A stretch of 64,000 bases of DNA from Syncephalis fuscata (taxonomy: Eukaryota > Zoopagomycota > Zoopagomycetes > Zoopagales > Piptocephalidaceae): assembly GCA_025786725.1 (NCBI GenBank), contig JAHLTZ010000019.1:411083-475082 (forward strand). Direction: 5' to 3'. Within the stretch, counting starts at the first letter, position 1. Each line of letters starts with the position of its first letter. Below are positions 11,251-23,600 of the stretch, piece by piece. Below the pieces are notes generated by a model. That model saw only the letters and a list, made by a program, of their open reading frames with translations. It was not told the origin of the DNA and made no database searches. Both the position numbers and the translations under genes were made by a program.

Positions 11251-12503
11251 ATGTCGGCTTTATCCAATGGTAATAATCTATCGAATAAAGTTACTGTATT
11301 TGATAAACAGTCGATAACCTGCATTGATAGGACGTTCTCGCGAGTATGACTTGGACGAGCAGGAACTTCATACAGCAGCCGTGACCGAAAGAGATATAGC
11401 TCCTATATCGGCGTATAGCGGTAGTCGACGAGAGTTGATCGACGATGCACCTGTATCGGTTTCTCTAAGTGGTTCGGGAATGTCAACTGTTGAACAGATG
11501 ACTATTGAGGAACAACGGTATGTATTCTACCGAGCAGTAATAGTTTATGCTAACGGTATACAATCGATGCCTAGACAGTTACAAGCATTTGTGCAAGAAT
11601 TAAGTAAACGGCATACAGTTCATCAGAAACGGATGGCGCAACTTCAAAGTGAAATTGAAACAAAAATGCAGCGATTACACGAACAGCAACGCCGTTTGGT
11701 TGAACTGGATAGTGAGGAGCAAGTAAGTAGGCGATAACGATAAAATAATACTAGTATTGATTTATAAATGAATTATAGGACCTACAAGAAGCATTACAGT
11801 TTGCTGTTGAGCGTGGTGTAAGCGATCAACTGGATCAGCTACGAAGTACGCGAATGAATACCGAAAATGCCCAAGATCGACTACAATTTGCCAGTATGAA
11901 GTTAAACGAACGAACCGACTTTCTTGGTCAGAGTCAAACTAAAGTAAGTTGGCATATAATAACTGATATGGTTTATAGACACTAATAACGACATCGTTAT
12001 AATAGGTCGATCAATTTCGGCGTCAATTAGATGTATTGCGAGAAAATAAGCAATATAGAAGTATGATTATACGACAAGCATTGTTGGCTGGTAAATAGGC
12101 AGTTTAACTATGCAATAATATAAAACTAACAACTGATATTATAGGACTTTTATGTATACTTACTGGTGTGGTAGCATGGCTAGTTGGACATATGTGGATG
12201 TCATATTCATTGGTACCAAAAACGCCATCAGTATTGGATAGTACACTATTGTCCAATGATATAGATAAAATCACTACATTGAATAGGGATAAAGTTAGTG
12301 ATGAAAAAACGAATATAATCAATACAGCCGGTAATCATGATAAATCCAATGAACAGGATAGCACCAAGTCTATTAAGACAGAAACTAAACCTCTAATATT
12401 AATAGATCGCTTAATCCCTAAACCACGCTACAACGTGGCAACAACACCTGCAACAACATCTTTATTAAATACACTAAACGCATCGTTTTATTGTTTTGTC
12501 TAG
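11251..12503 (+). CDS. Coiled-coil protein with one C-proximal membrane segment, family unknown
   Basis: Five exons (11251-11269, 11331-11722, 11779-11943, 12006-12090, 12145-12503) give 339 residues with consistent phases. Residues ~95-215 are charged and heptad-like (HQKRMAQLQSEIETKMQRLH, VDQFRRQLDVLRENKQYRSM), so probably coiled coil. A single hydrophobic helix follows (GLLCILTGVVAWLVGHMW), then about 100 polar residues. A mitochondrial, ER or Golgi tether or fission-type adaptor would fit such a layout, but I do not recognise the family. It is divergent from the ZRSR2-like gene with only 90 bp between the ATGs, so the two must share a promoter region. Confidence 0.75.
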
Positions 12504-12787
12504 AAACAATTGTATTATCACCTTTACATTGTCATATGACGCTAACAAGTCAAATGGATGATGTAGCCAACTATTATGACGTCAGGAAGCACTAGAATAT
12601 GTAAACTGATTTATTTCAATAAATATTTTTGAATTTAGTAAATACGATTTGAAACATGAAAAAGATAAAAAAAGATAATCGCCGTATTTAGATTGATAAA
12701 AGCGACACACGTACTCGTGTGTTCTCCACCATCTTTTCCTCTGCGTGTTCACCGCCAATATCTGGGCAAGTTCTCTTCCATAACAGA

Positions 12788-14010
12788 ATGCCGTGCAAAA
12801 CCATACTTGCCTCCAGTGTGGCTGCCAAGTTCACGTAAGTAGACTGTCGACCCAGTTATATCATTTAATAACCAGGCACTAGTCAGGAACTTAAAGAGCA
12901 AATTGCGGCCCAGCCGGACACTCGGCCAACACTCGTTGGATTCCTCGCCAATGACGACCCGTTTGCCGCCAAGTACGCCGAGTGGACGGGCAAGACTTGC
13001 GAAGAAACGGGCATCAAGTTTGAGCTTCGTCGCGTAGACCGTGAATTGCTTGAAGAAGCTATCGTTGAGGCTAATAGTGATGTAGCGTCAATGGTATTAT
13101 TGTATATTACCCGGTGTTTAATAATCGTCAGGCAAGTAACAGAAGGATTTAAAAAGTAGCCTGTACCAAATAGCTAATTTATGTATATGTGTATATGTTG
13201 TATTTATCAATTATATATAAATTTTATATTTACTGATTAATAGGATCAATATTTACAGAATGTAGTAAGCCCGGCCAAGGATGTTGAGGGATTGTGCCAT
13301 TTATACTGCTATAACATGTATCACAATGTTCGTTTTATGGACGAGGAAAAGCATCGTAAATGTATTATTCCATGTACACCACTGGCCATTGTAAAGGTAA
13401 TAAGCCATGTGTTATATTCAAATAATTATACCACTTACATAAACAATACTATGTTTAGGTGCTTGAACATCTTGGTGTCTATAACTCGATTCTACCTTAT
13501 GGTGATCGACTACATGGAAAGACAGTGGCCATTGTTAATCGCAGTGAAGTAGTTGGTCGTCCATTAGCCGCTCTTCTTGCTAATGATGGCGCTCGTGTCT
13601 ACTCTATTGACATCACGGGTGTTCAAGAGTTTTCACGCGGTCCAGGCATTTCTCTACAACGTCACCGGGTAATGATGGCACTATTAATGAACTATATAAT
13701 AAATACTAATATTTGACCACTTTATTCGCTAATAGGTCGTTGATATACGGAAACAGCCGATGAAGTGTTGCCACGATGTGATGTTGTCATCACCGGTGTT
13801 CCTGTTGAATCCTACAAAGTAGACACTAGCATATTGAAGGATGGTGTCGTGGCAGTCAATTTCTCAAGCTACCGCAACTTTTCTGACGACATCAAGCAAA
13901 AGGCCTCGCTTTATGTTCCATCAGTTGGTAAGGTGACTGTTGGTATGTTACAACGCAATTTATTACGACTTGCTGCCTATCAACGCTCACAGAACACTGC
14001 TACACAGTAG
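12788..14010 (+). CDS. MTD1: NAD+-dependent 5,10-methylenetetrahydrofolate dehydrogenase (Mtd1 type)
   Basis: Five exons (12788-12834, 12883-13131, 13244-13396, 13459-13668, 13736-14010), about 311 residues. It starts MPCKTILASSVAAKFT and shows the fungal Mtd1 landmarks LVGFLANDDP, KDVEGLCHLY, IIPCTPLAIVK, AIVNRSEVVGRPLAALLAND, DVVITGVP and KASLYVPSVGKVT. It oxidises 5,10-methylene-THF in cytosolic one-carbon metabolism. The second intron has a GC donor (CAG|GCAAGT at 13132). Two one-base frame breaks are needed to follow the family, near 13081 and 13749, each cured by one extra base next to a T; exon lengths agree with this (249 and 275 nt are each one short). Sequencing errors are the likeliest cause, although a decayed gene is possible. 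Confidence 0.9.
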
Positions 14011-14126
14011 AATGTGATCGCTTATCATCGATTGAAATAAAGTAAATGTTTATGAATGACATCGATTTATTATAAAAATCAATGACACTATTTATTTGTT
14101 AAAGATAGTCTTTAAGAGCTGTCCTA

Positions 14127-15176
14127 TTAAATAGGCATTCTTTCATAAGCTAAAGCTTGACGGAACCTGGCCCAGTCGCTGATAGGTGTTTTGGCAGCCT
14201 TATGCAACGATGTACGATATCTAGCCCCTGGTCTTAGTAGTCCATCCATTAAACCCAGAAGCGATGCTTCATCATTAGATAATGTCTTTATAAGATTAAC
14301 AACAGGCGGACAGAAATTAAGACCAGCTGTTATGGTTTGCTTTAGTGTTTCTTTCGCATAATAATGGGCATCAGCAAAGCCAACTTGATAAACTGATAAA
14401 GAGGGATCATAGGGCGGTAATCCTGAGAAGCACTCATAGATAAGTGCACCCAACATCCAAGCATCGTAGGATCGACCATTAACTTTAGATCTGGTGAGTA
14501 TTTCGGGCGGCATAGCGTTATAAAATGTTTTTTTAACTTGTACTTTGGCCGAGTCCAATGGTATAGCCTGCTCTAATCCAACAATGGCTACTGTAGGTTC
14601 TTGGCCTGGCACATACTCACTAACTAGGATATTACTTGAAATAATAGCTGAATGCATATAATTGATGGAATGTAATGCATCAATGCCCTTCACTACTTCA
14701 TGAATAACCTTAGAAAGCCATCGCTTATCGTTATCCTTCACTATTAAAGGAATAGCTGTTTTAAGCGATTGAGTAATAGTAGAACGTAGACTATACAAAG
14801 TACAGGAGCCATGTGCTTTAGTTGAAAATTCACTAATGGATTGAGGGAATAAACGGTTTTCATCGAGCTTTGATAACCGTTTGTATACAATCTCTGCATG
14901 AACCAATTTGTAATTTGTGTAGTCCTTTTGGTTGGCCTTTGTAGCCTTATTACATCGAACATAGAATTGCTCGCCATTGAGTCTAAATATACTGGATTTA
15001 TCTCCAGCAGGATCAATCATCCAATTAGTAGTTTTTAATGCATTGTCTAGTTGAAGTGGATGTGGTCGTGGATCAATATATATAAGTCTTCGGGCCAAAG
15101 CCGACGAGTCTAATGCTAGTAGTAAAAAGCAAGCGACGCCATAAGTCGCATAAATGATAAAAGGTAATGTCCACAT
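14127..15176 (-). CDS. Pseudokinase with N-terminal signal or anchor sequence
   Basis: Intronless, 349 residues. Residues ~4-27 (LPFIIYATYGVACFLLLALD) form a signal peptide or membrane anchor. The remainder has the protein-kinase fold: catalytic-loop region DALHSINYMHSAIISSNILV, an APE-like MPPEIL, and the F-helix YDAWMLGALIYECFSGLPPY. Catalytic residues are lost. HRD is HSA and the loop Lys is Ile, DFG reads as GLE, and the VAIK segment is FYVRC. It should therefore be catalytically dead and act by binding, in the secretory pathway or outside the cell. A second kinase-like gene with a signal peptide lies at 33.6 kb. Substrate and role unknown. Confidence 0.8.
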   Translation of the reverse strand: MWTLPFIIYATYGVACFLLLALDSSALARRLIYIDPRPHPLQLDNALKTTNWMIDPAGDKSSIFRLNGEQFYVRCNKATKANQKDYTNYKLVHAEIVYKRLSKLDENRLFPQSISEFSTKAHGSCTLYSLRSTITQSLKTAIPLIVKDNDKRWLSKVIHEVVKGIDALHSINYMHSAIISSNILVSEYVPGQEPTVAIVGLEQAIPLDSAKVQVKKTFYNAMPPEILTRSKVNGRSYDAWMLGALIYECFSGLPPYDPSLSVYQVGFADAHYYAKETLKQTITAGLNFCPPVVNLIKTLSNDEASLLGLMDGLLRPGARYRTSLHKAAKTPISDWARFRQALAYERMPI

Positions 15177-15508
15177 TAAATAGTTTATAAGAGGTGGTAG
15201 TAAAGGTAAGAATGGTACGAGTAGTGGTTGTGGTAGTAGTGAATGAGTGCGATCGTGATAAACAATATAAAATGTTGTTGTAAATGTGGGTCACTAGCCA
15301 CTTATCATTCTTATAAATAGAAACTATTTGCAATTCGGAATTGTACCACGTTGAAAGCTACATTTCGTAATTTTCGTTTTATTTTGACAATAGCTATAAG
15401 AACATGTACTATTTAAGCATTGCTACCACGGGATAATATCTAAATAGTGCTCTTTTCTCATGCATGATGTTTGCCTTCTGTAATTGTGACAGTCATGTTA
15501 CTTTTCCA
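15177..15508. other. Intergenic, pseudokinase upstream region
   Basis: 332 bp between two minus-strand genes. It holds the 3' end of the RBBP5 transcript and the promoter of the pseudokinase gene. Nothing specific recognised. Confidence 0.4.
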
Positions 15509-17343
15509 CTATAACTGGCTATCCATTAATGGCAATGGTTCTGATTCTGGCTGTACTGGTATGTAAAATGTTGTCTCTTCATCAGAACAACTATCACTAA
15601 CCATCCCGTCCGAATCGTCATAAGGATTCGGATCATTGATGGTAGTCACATCTATTTCCTGCAATTGTTGGGTGCCAGCGTGTGTTCTATTATCTGCTGT
15701 ACTGGTCATTATAGACGAGTTTGTACTGTTAAATGATGCGGATGCCTCGATTGAGTCCACCATCGGCTTATCGATCATGATTGTTAGTGTGGGTCTACAA
15801 AATAGATTAATCTTTGGATGCCATACTTACCAAATCGAATTCATCTTCTCGTTCTACATAATAAATGTTTTCTTCGAGTTGAGAGAAATCAGGAGCATAG
15901 GCACTCCAATGCTCTTCGCGATGTACTGACCACAAGTATACACGACCAGCAGCTGACACAGTTGCCATAACCGGCAGAAATGGATGCCACTAATTATATA
16001 TGAGTTATGATATAAGCTGACCAGTTGTATACATACACAAAGATCTTCAATAGTTTCTTTTGGACCTTCGACCATTTTAACTAAACTGCCTCGATGTAAA
16101 TCCCAAATATAAGCATTGTGTTCTGCCTTATGGGCCGATCCTATAATTTATTAATATTATTTAATTATTTATATATATATATATCTTGATACTTACCACC
16201 AATTACATATTCTTCATCTGAACTAAATGTGCATTGATTCCATTGATGTCGATCAATAACATCTTGAAATTTATGTCGTTGCGTAAGATTAAAGGTTGTT
16301 TTTGAATTATCATTTGATGGTAAAGTAATATTAACATCAAATACGCGAATTGTCCTATCCAATGAATTGACGGCCAAATAACTAATTGTATAAATGCTGC
16401 ATTAATTCATTGTAATAATATTAACGATAAACTATTTACCTATTTCTTTTACTTAAATGCAATTGACGAATGCAGCTACTTGATATTTGCATTGTATGAA
16501 TAATCTAATCGTTGTAATAGATAGTTAATAATGACTATTATTTAATTTAATTAGTATCATTCACAAACACTTACTTCGCCCGTTTCCGCTTCTAGAATAA
16601 CTAGTTTGCCTTTATAAGTGCCCAGATAAAGATAATTGCCACGTCGGTCGAAACATAAAGTTACCACAAAATTTTTTCTATTGTATTTGTATTAGCAGTT
16701 AAAAGTATAAGTACCGCCTAACTTACGCTAAATCATCTTCAGGTCCATCGCCCGCGTATAAAATACTTCGCTGTTTCCGACCATCAGGCAACATACGTAT
16801 TTGTGTTACTGGTCCCATAAATGTACACGCTACAAATAAATCACTACACTTACCAGGTAGAATTAGCATTGATTTAGAAGTATTAATGGTGATAGCTAAT
16901 ATACTATGAATATTTACCTTTGGCGTGGATGCATGGCCGATGACATAACAATCGATTCAAATCGAGCTGTCATACGTCGATCGCCCGTCTTTAAGTCCCA
17001 ACAAATACAGTTCCAATCGGCTGCACTTGTTAGTAAGTAGCGGCCGTTACGCGACCAGCTAGTGAACAAATGAGTACAATCATACTGGTTATTGTTTTAA
17101 ATGCAGTGAACTTCTTGTTCTGTACCTCACACAAGTGACCGGTCGAACGTGTCCTTCGAGCATACAAGCTACACCGCGTGTTGCATAGTCCCAGACGTAA
17201 CAGCGGCCATCGCGACAGCCTACAGCCAAATAAGAGCCTTGGCGATTCCATCGTGCACACTGCGCTTCTCCCTCCTCAATACACGCATCAAGCAATTCTG
17301 GATAGTTTTGCTCAGCGGGTGCTACGTATACGCAATCATTCAT
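15509..17343 (-). CDS. SWD1: COMPASS/MLL complex WD40 subunit RBBP5 (Swd1)
   Basis: Nine exons (17343-17126, 17058-16918, 16843-16727, 16677-16575, 16504-16440, 16381-16197, 16140-16037, 15989-15831, 15766-15509) join in frame to 449 residues. The start MNDCVYVAPAEQNYPELLD matches the family, followed by GSYLAVGCRDGRCYVWDYAT and later WD40 repeats including TLCFDRRGNYLYLGTYKGKL and NSLDRTIRVFDV. After the propeller come HWSAYAPDFSQLEENIYYVE and the acidic EREDEFDL segment, then EIDVTTINDPN and SDEETTFYIPVQPESE, which correspond to the Ash2L- and WDR5-binding tail. RBBP5/Swd1 is a core subunit of the histone H3K4 methyltransferase complex in the nucleus. It is divergent from NSE3 with a 223-bp shared upstream region. 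Confidence 0.93.
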
Positions 17344-17566
17344 TCATTATCAGCTGTCATTCTATTAATAAACAGGTAAGGCTTACGTAAAAGCTGGAGA
17401 TTCATAATAAAAGATGCGGTTAAAGACGCAGCTTTAAATTCAAATAAACGTGTTATTCTTTTCTAAATTTCTTTTTTATAAACTTTATACTTTTTAGTTA
17501 AATCGTACTCATCGCACTATTCTACCTATTAGCGCGAAGTAACAGCTGTATAATAGTTTATGTCGA
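17344..17566. promoter_or_regulatory. Compact bidirectional promoter region (RBBP5 / NSE3)
   Basis: Only 223 bp lie between the two divergent ATGs, so both transcription starts must be inside. It is AT-rich in the middle (about 17430-17510). No TATA box is obvious. Function is inferred from layout only. Confidence 0.45.
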
Positions 17567-18668
17567 ATGGAAGGCTCACAAACACACACACCAGTTAGAG
17601 TGAGTGCGGCTGAGCGAGCTGCTTCCCGCCTCACCGAAGAGGTAGCAGTGTGAATGAATAGCAAGTATTGATACTAATAATACTCGTATACCTATAAATA
17701 TAAATAATTATATTTATGTTGATAGGAACTTGAACGTAAAGTTAAAGACTTTGTACGGCTAGCTTTGTGTTCAGAAAGACGACGTGTTCCATTAAAACGC
17801 GGTGATATCTCGGAAAAAGGTAATTTATCTGTGTAGTAGTCGGTAACTAATAGTATTTAATAACGATATTATTATAATTATTAAAGTGCTTATGGAACAT
17901 TCAAGAGCATTTCAATTAATTTATGAACGGGCTCAAATTCAGTTACGAGAAGTATTTGGCATGGAACTTATTGAATTGCCTACAAAAGAGAAATCACATA
18001 AAATTGGCGTATCTGCATCACGTCGAGGTAAGTTTAAATGTTTTTTAGTTAAATAATTTATATTTATTGTTTAATGTATTATAGCGGTTGTTAATCGAGA
18101 AAAGACATCAAGTAATACATTTATATTGCGTAGTATTCTACCAAAAGAGTTACGCCGAGAGAATCTCATTGACTGGAGAGAAGATACAGCATTTTACGGG
18201 TTTACTCTTACTGTGCTTAGTCTTATTTATGTTAATGAACGACGCTTAACTGAAGGTAGATACAATATATACAATTGTTAAGCCATATAACCATCTAACT
18301 AAATATAATAATAGATCAGTTACGACCATTATTAAAGCGATTAGGTGTAACAGATCGGACACATCCTCAATTAGAATCGCTAGACGCTGCCCTACTGCGT
18401 ATGTCTAAAATAAAATATCTTGATCGATTAGTTATTGGTCCTGATAGTCAGGCAGAACCTTCAGCCATCGAATATCGATGGGGACCGCGAGCTAAGGTAG
18501 AGGTGGCCGAAGAAGAACTAATCGACTTTATTACCGAGGTATGTATATTTATGATAACTGCTATCTTAATGAATAGGGTAATTGATATTTAATTAGATAT
18601 TTGGCGAACAAGCACCAGCAGGATTGGCCGAATCAGCAAAACGAGCTAGTGGTGCTAATGTTGATTAA
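17567..18668 (+). CDS. NSE3: SMC5/6 complex subunit Nse3 (MAGE homology domain)
   Basis: Six exons (17567-17641, 17726-17819, 17887-18027, 18085-18255, 18315-18538, 18597-18668), 258 residues, all phases consistent. The MAGE homology domain spans nearly the whole protein: KVKDFVRLALCSERRRVPLK, RGDISEKVLMEHSRAFQLIY, LREVFGMELIEL, then the second winged-helix half with YGFTLTVLSLIYVNERRLTE and YLDRLVIG, EYRWGPRAKVEV. In the family Nse3 pairs with the RING protein Nse1 and Nse4, binds DNA and supports SMC5/6 in DNA repair. Its stop lies 59 bp from the stop of the convergent BRF2-like gene. Confidence 0.92.
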
Positions 18669-18727
18669 TTAATGGATTAGCACATTGCATCCATTACAGT
18701 AATATTATTATAGTAATAAAATACAAT

Positions 18728-20418
18728 TTATTCATCTGTTGATGTATTTTGGTATCTATTATGATAATGATTAAACAGTTGAATTTCAGATGGAGTGCGA
18801 ATATAAGCTGTCTCTTCTTCTTGCGTTAAGTCTTGATCATTTAACTCAGTTGACATCATTGCGTCTATTGATCGATGCTGAATAGTTATGGTTGATGGTC
18901 TATTTGCAGATAACTTGCTTTTGCGTGTATTGATTCGTTTAAACGATGGTGCTGCACGATCAACCATATGTAGATTATTTAATAAAGGTGGTTCATTTAC
19001 TGGTATAGCATAGGATGATGATGATGATAATGATGATGGTAATGAAGCCATATCAATATTAGTATTACGTGATACAGGTGTAGCTAATTGGGCTAATGCA
19101 CTTGCTGAGGGTTCATCAGTTGCATCATTAGCTTCTAACCTAGATGAAGTCAATGTTTCTATCGATGTTGTATCTACAAGTTCATGTGTTGCTGTTGCTG
19201 CTGCTGTTGTATCTAATTGTTTATCATCTGCCAACTTGACAATTTCTTGCCATCGTTGGATAAGTGTATTTAAAGATGAATAAAAAACAGATTGTTGCTG
19301 TCGTGGTCCTAATTTCTTAATTTCCACTAGATCTGGTAATAGACAGAGATAGTTTAATAGTACGCGTTTATGTTCTTGTCGGCTACGTTGTACGGTAGAA
19401 ACTGCCACGCCCATTGCTTTACTTAATGATGTGACTCGATTGGGTAAATCCTTATCTAAATGATAGCCTAATTGTGCCTCTAAAGCAAATAGAATGGCTA
19501 CAACAGCCAATGTATCTGGTCGACGTCCTGTTATAAGGCCAGATCGCGCCATAAACATAAGAAGAATACGGGCATTTTGAGCGAGTAATGGATCAGGTAA
19601 TGGTAATTGATGTTGTACTGCAACATCTCGTAATTGTGACAATTTACTTGGAATAAATAAAGATGGATCAGTAGCATTAACTTTTGTTGTTGTCGTAGAT
19701 GATGTTATTAATGGAGGAGATAATACTTGTTGTTGTTGTTGTTGTTGTTGTTGTTCCAATTGTTTAAGATATTGTTCAGTTTGCGCATATGCTTTTCCTA
19801 AAGATGTCACACTGCTATTTACAAGTACCTAATTAATTTATATTATTATAAATCAATTAATAAAGCAATATCATTTAATATTTATATTAATATTGTATAT
19901 ATAACTTACTGCTAAATCAGCTAAACTCATGGATCGACTCGATTCACGTAATACATATAAGATACATGATGCACACATTAAAATACGCGACCTTATACGA
20001 AGATCACCATCTAAGCATTGCGTAAATAGATACCAAGCACGTTCTTGATTAGCACCTAAATTAACGCTAACACTTAAAGAGCGCATTTGTTTACGCCATT
20101 TTTGCTAATAGTATAGCGCAATAATAAACGATTAGACTATATTACACTATTAAATACTAAAATACTTACTCTTGATCGTCGTTCGCCAGCTATTTGCTGG
20201 CCAGTAATACCCGCAACTTTAGGTCGTTTACTCAGATTCGTAGCAAATACTGTAGCTGGACGATTCAAGTGTACGCCTTCATTAAACGATAGTCGCTCAT
20301 CGAGTATTGTCCCACTAAGTATAGTACCACACTTTGTGCATACAATCTCGCCCGATTCTATCGTTTCTTCAGCTTCAATCACGGTTTGACAAACGGTACA
20401 GTATTGACTAGATAGCAT
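18728..20418 (-). CDS. BRF2: TFIIB-family RNA polymerase III factor, BRF2-like
   Basis: Three exons (20418-20170, 20104-19910, 19828-18728), 514 residues. The N-terminus is a zinc ribbon (CTVC and later CTKCGTI), followed by two cyclin-type repeats (RILMCASCILYVLRES; LITGRRPDTLAVVAILFALE). A conserved short motif near the end (AYIRTPSEIQLF) resembles the end of vertebrate BRF2 more than the long C-terminal homology blocks of Brf1. TFIIB-family factors of this type recruit RNA polymerase III. A run of 14 Gln follows the first cyclin repeat, and the tail is Ser/Thr-rich. A divergent Brf1 remains possible. The gene is divergent from VPS13 across 259 bp. Confidence 0.8.
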
Positions 20419-20677
20419 ACTGCCAAAAAAGAAGTATAAAAGATAACGTCATACTAAAAGAAAGAAAAAGTCATGTGATTTATGTAAATGACTACGTCAG
20501 CGGTATTTTTAGAACCTATTCTGCCTTCTTTTCCACTTCATTCACCTTCTACCTTCATACGTCTTTATCATTGAATTGTCTACTGTTATTTCAACGTATT
20601 TAACAACATAGTTAACTACTACATTAGCGACAACTGTTTATATTTCTTAGCCACTTTTGCGGTACATTGATGACAAT

Positions 20678-23600
20678 ATGTTTGAATCCATTGTTGCCAA
20701 CGTGCTCAACAAGTTTCTTGGTGATTTTGTCGATAATTTAGAGCACAAGCAGCTCAATATCGGCATCTGGAGTGGTAAGTAAATATAATAAGCAAGTAAA
20801 TGGCCTTTAATCAATGAATGTTAGGTGATGTTACGCTTAACAACCTACGTTTAAAGAAAGAAGCGCTTAATCGCTTCAATCTACCGGTTGATGTTAAAGA
20901 AGGTAAGCTTGTGAGACTATATCGCCACCAAATGACACTTGCTAATTAAATCAAATAGGCTATCTTGGCAGCTTAGTACTTAAGATTCCCTGGAGCAATT
21001 TAAAGGGCCAACCTGTTCGAGTGATTGTTCAAGATGTCTACTTGTTAGCAGCACCACGTGTATCTACAACGGTACTTAATCGTATATACTATAATATACT
21101 TTTAATAATCTATAATTAGTATGACGAACAAGAGGAAATAGAACGGGAATTTCAACAGAAAATGAGTCGATTGGAAACGGCTGAGATGTTACAACCAAAA
21201 GCCAGTACACAAAATCAAGGTAATAATAAGAATAATCAAGTAGATATATTTATTTATACAAGTATTAGAGGATAATATGAAGAGTACTTCATTTACTACA
21301 CAGTTAGTAACAAAGATTGTTGACAATTTACAAGTATCTATTAGCAATATTCATATTCGATATGAAGATGCTGTCAGTCATCCAGGACATCGATTTGCAT
21401 TAGGCATTACATTGCATAAACTATCTGCTCAGTCCACAGATGGTCAATGGAATGAGATATTTATTGAAAATGCCTCAGATACTATTCATAAACTATGTAA
21501 ATTGGACTGTCTAGCTGTGTATTTCAATACAGAAACAGTCTCGTTGGAAGCACAACAGAAACCAATTGAGAAGTTTACATCATTGGTAATTGTTATATAA
21601 ACAGACGATATGGTAATTCATTACTTATCATAATTACTATAGATTGCTACAGATCAAAATGCCCAACTTAGTCACCAGTATATTCTAAAGCCTGTTTCAG
21701 GTGTAGGCCGAGTAAGTTATAATAGATCAGTAGTTTCAGTGACTAGTTAACACTTTGTATAGATTAAGCTGAATAAGAACTTTTCATTGGAAAAGCCCAA
21801 AACAAATGCTACTTTGTTATTCGATGAATTAGCATTTGTATTGGATGATGAACAGTATCGTGATGCATTACTGTGTCTTAATTTTTATCACTTTTCAATT
21901 AGACAACAGCAAGTAAGTAATATGAAGATATATATATAGAAAGTAATCATTAATAAAACATTAATTATATAACATCAAATAGTATCGTAAATATCGACCA
22001 CCTAGTTATATGACAGCAAAGACCAATCCACGTGAATGGTTTAAATTTGCCGGTAACTGTATATTAAATGAGATTCATGAAAGACGTCGTAAATGGACCT
22101 GGGAACACTTTGCCCGTCGTCGAGATGAACGTAAAGCCTATATTCGTTTATTTATGAACTCACAACTTGAAACACAAGTACCGGTAATAGTTATTATTTA
22201 ATATATACATATATAATTATATAATTATATAAACTAATTATCAATCGTTATTAGGGATCCCATAATGCAGTTGAATTGGCCAAATTGGAACGAGAATTAT
22301 CATATGAAGATATTCGATTCTATCGTTCTATTGCCCGTGCTAAATTGCGTAAAGAAAAGGCTTATCAAGGTAAATGTGACAAACTATTTTGTAAATGAGC
22401 CATTGTATTAACACATAGTACATTAATTAGAGCAAGTAAAGAAGCAACAACAGCAACAACAGCAACAACAAAAAGGTGGCTGGCTTGACTGGTGGTATGG
22501 CTCTAGCGGCAATCAATCAGCCCAGAAACCAGCCGATCCAGTACTTTCTGAACAAGAAATCAAAGCACTTTATGACACTATTGACTTTGATGAACAAGCA
22601 AATTTATTTGATGTCCCTAAAGAAGTAAGTATTTATAGTATATATATATTAGTAGTATCATATTCACCATTCTATTTATACCATTATAGTGTATACTGAT
22701 GGCATTAAAGACGGTATTGCAACGTGGATCGCTTACTCTACGCTATTCGCCACGTTCAGGCGATAAAGAATTAGTATCTGTCGTATTTGATACATTCACC
22801 GCCTCATTGTCCAAAGACCCGAGAATCTCACTGCTAGCATGGAGCTTAACGACTTTCAAATTCGCGATAGTACAACACCCGATACGCTCTATCCATTGCT
22901 GGCCAAAGTACAAGAAGTAGCCAAAAAGGCCGCCGCATTAGAGGGATCTGTTCAATCAGCGGCCATTACCGAGATTACTGAAGAGGATCAATCATCGCTA
23001 AATGAGATTATGTCGGTATCACGTAAAATCGAGCCATTCTTGTATGTTCAATTCGAGCACAAACCATTGGATGAACGAGCAGACAACGCCATTTTATTGA
23101 AGATGCGTAATATTGAGTTCATCTACAGTAGAGTGGCCTTTAGTACACTTGAAGCCTTCTTTAAACCACCCACCACTGCTCTAGAGTCGATTAATGCATT
23201 GATTGTAAGTGGTTATTTAATAGAAATACTCTATAGTAACTTTATGCAACAACAATAGGAAGCGGCCGGTGATACGTTTGAAGAGTTTAAAGAGAAAACA
23301 CTTGCTGGATTTGAGCATGCACTCGATGAACATAAAACAATGGATGTTCGTGTAGATATTGATGCCCCTATCTTCATTTTACCTGAAAGGTAGATAACAA
23401 CTGTTATACGTATTGTCAATACTAATGATTGATATGATATAGTTGCACAGATCCTAATTCTAATGTTGTGGTCATTGACTCTGGTCGAATTAAAGTGGCC
23501 AGTGATTTGGCCAGTAAACAACGCAAAGAAGAAGTACAAGCAATGCGTGGCCGTCAAGTGACGCCAGAAGAGTTTCAAAAACTTGAACTACTTATGTATG

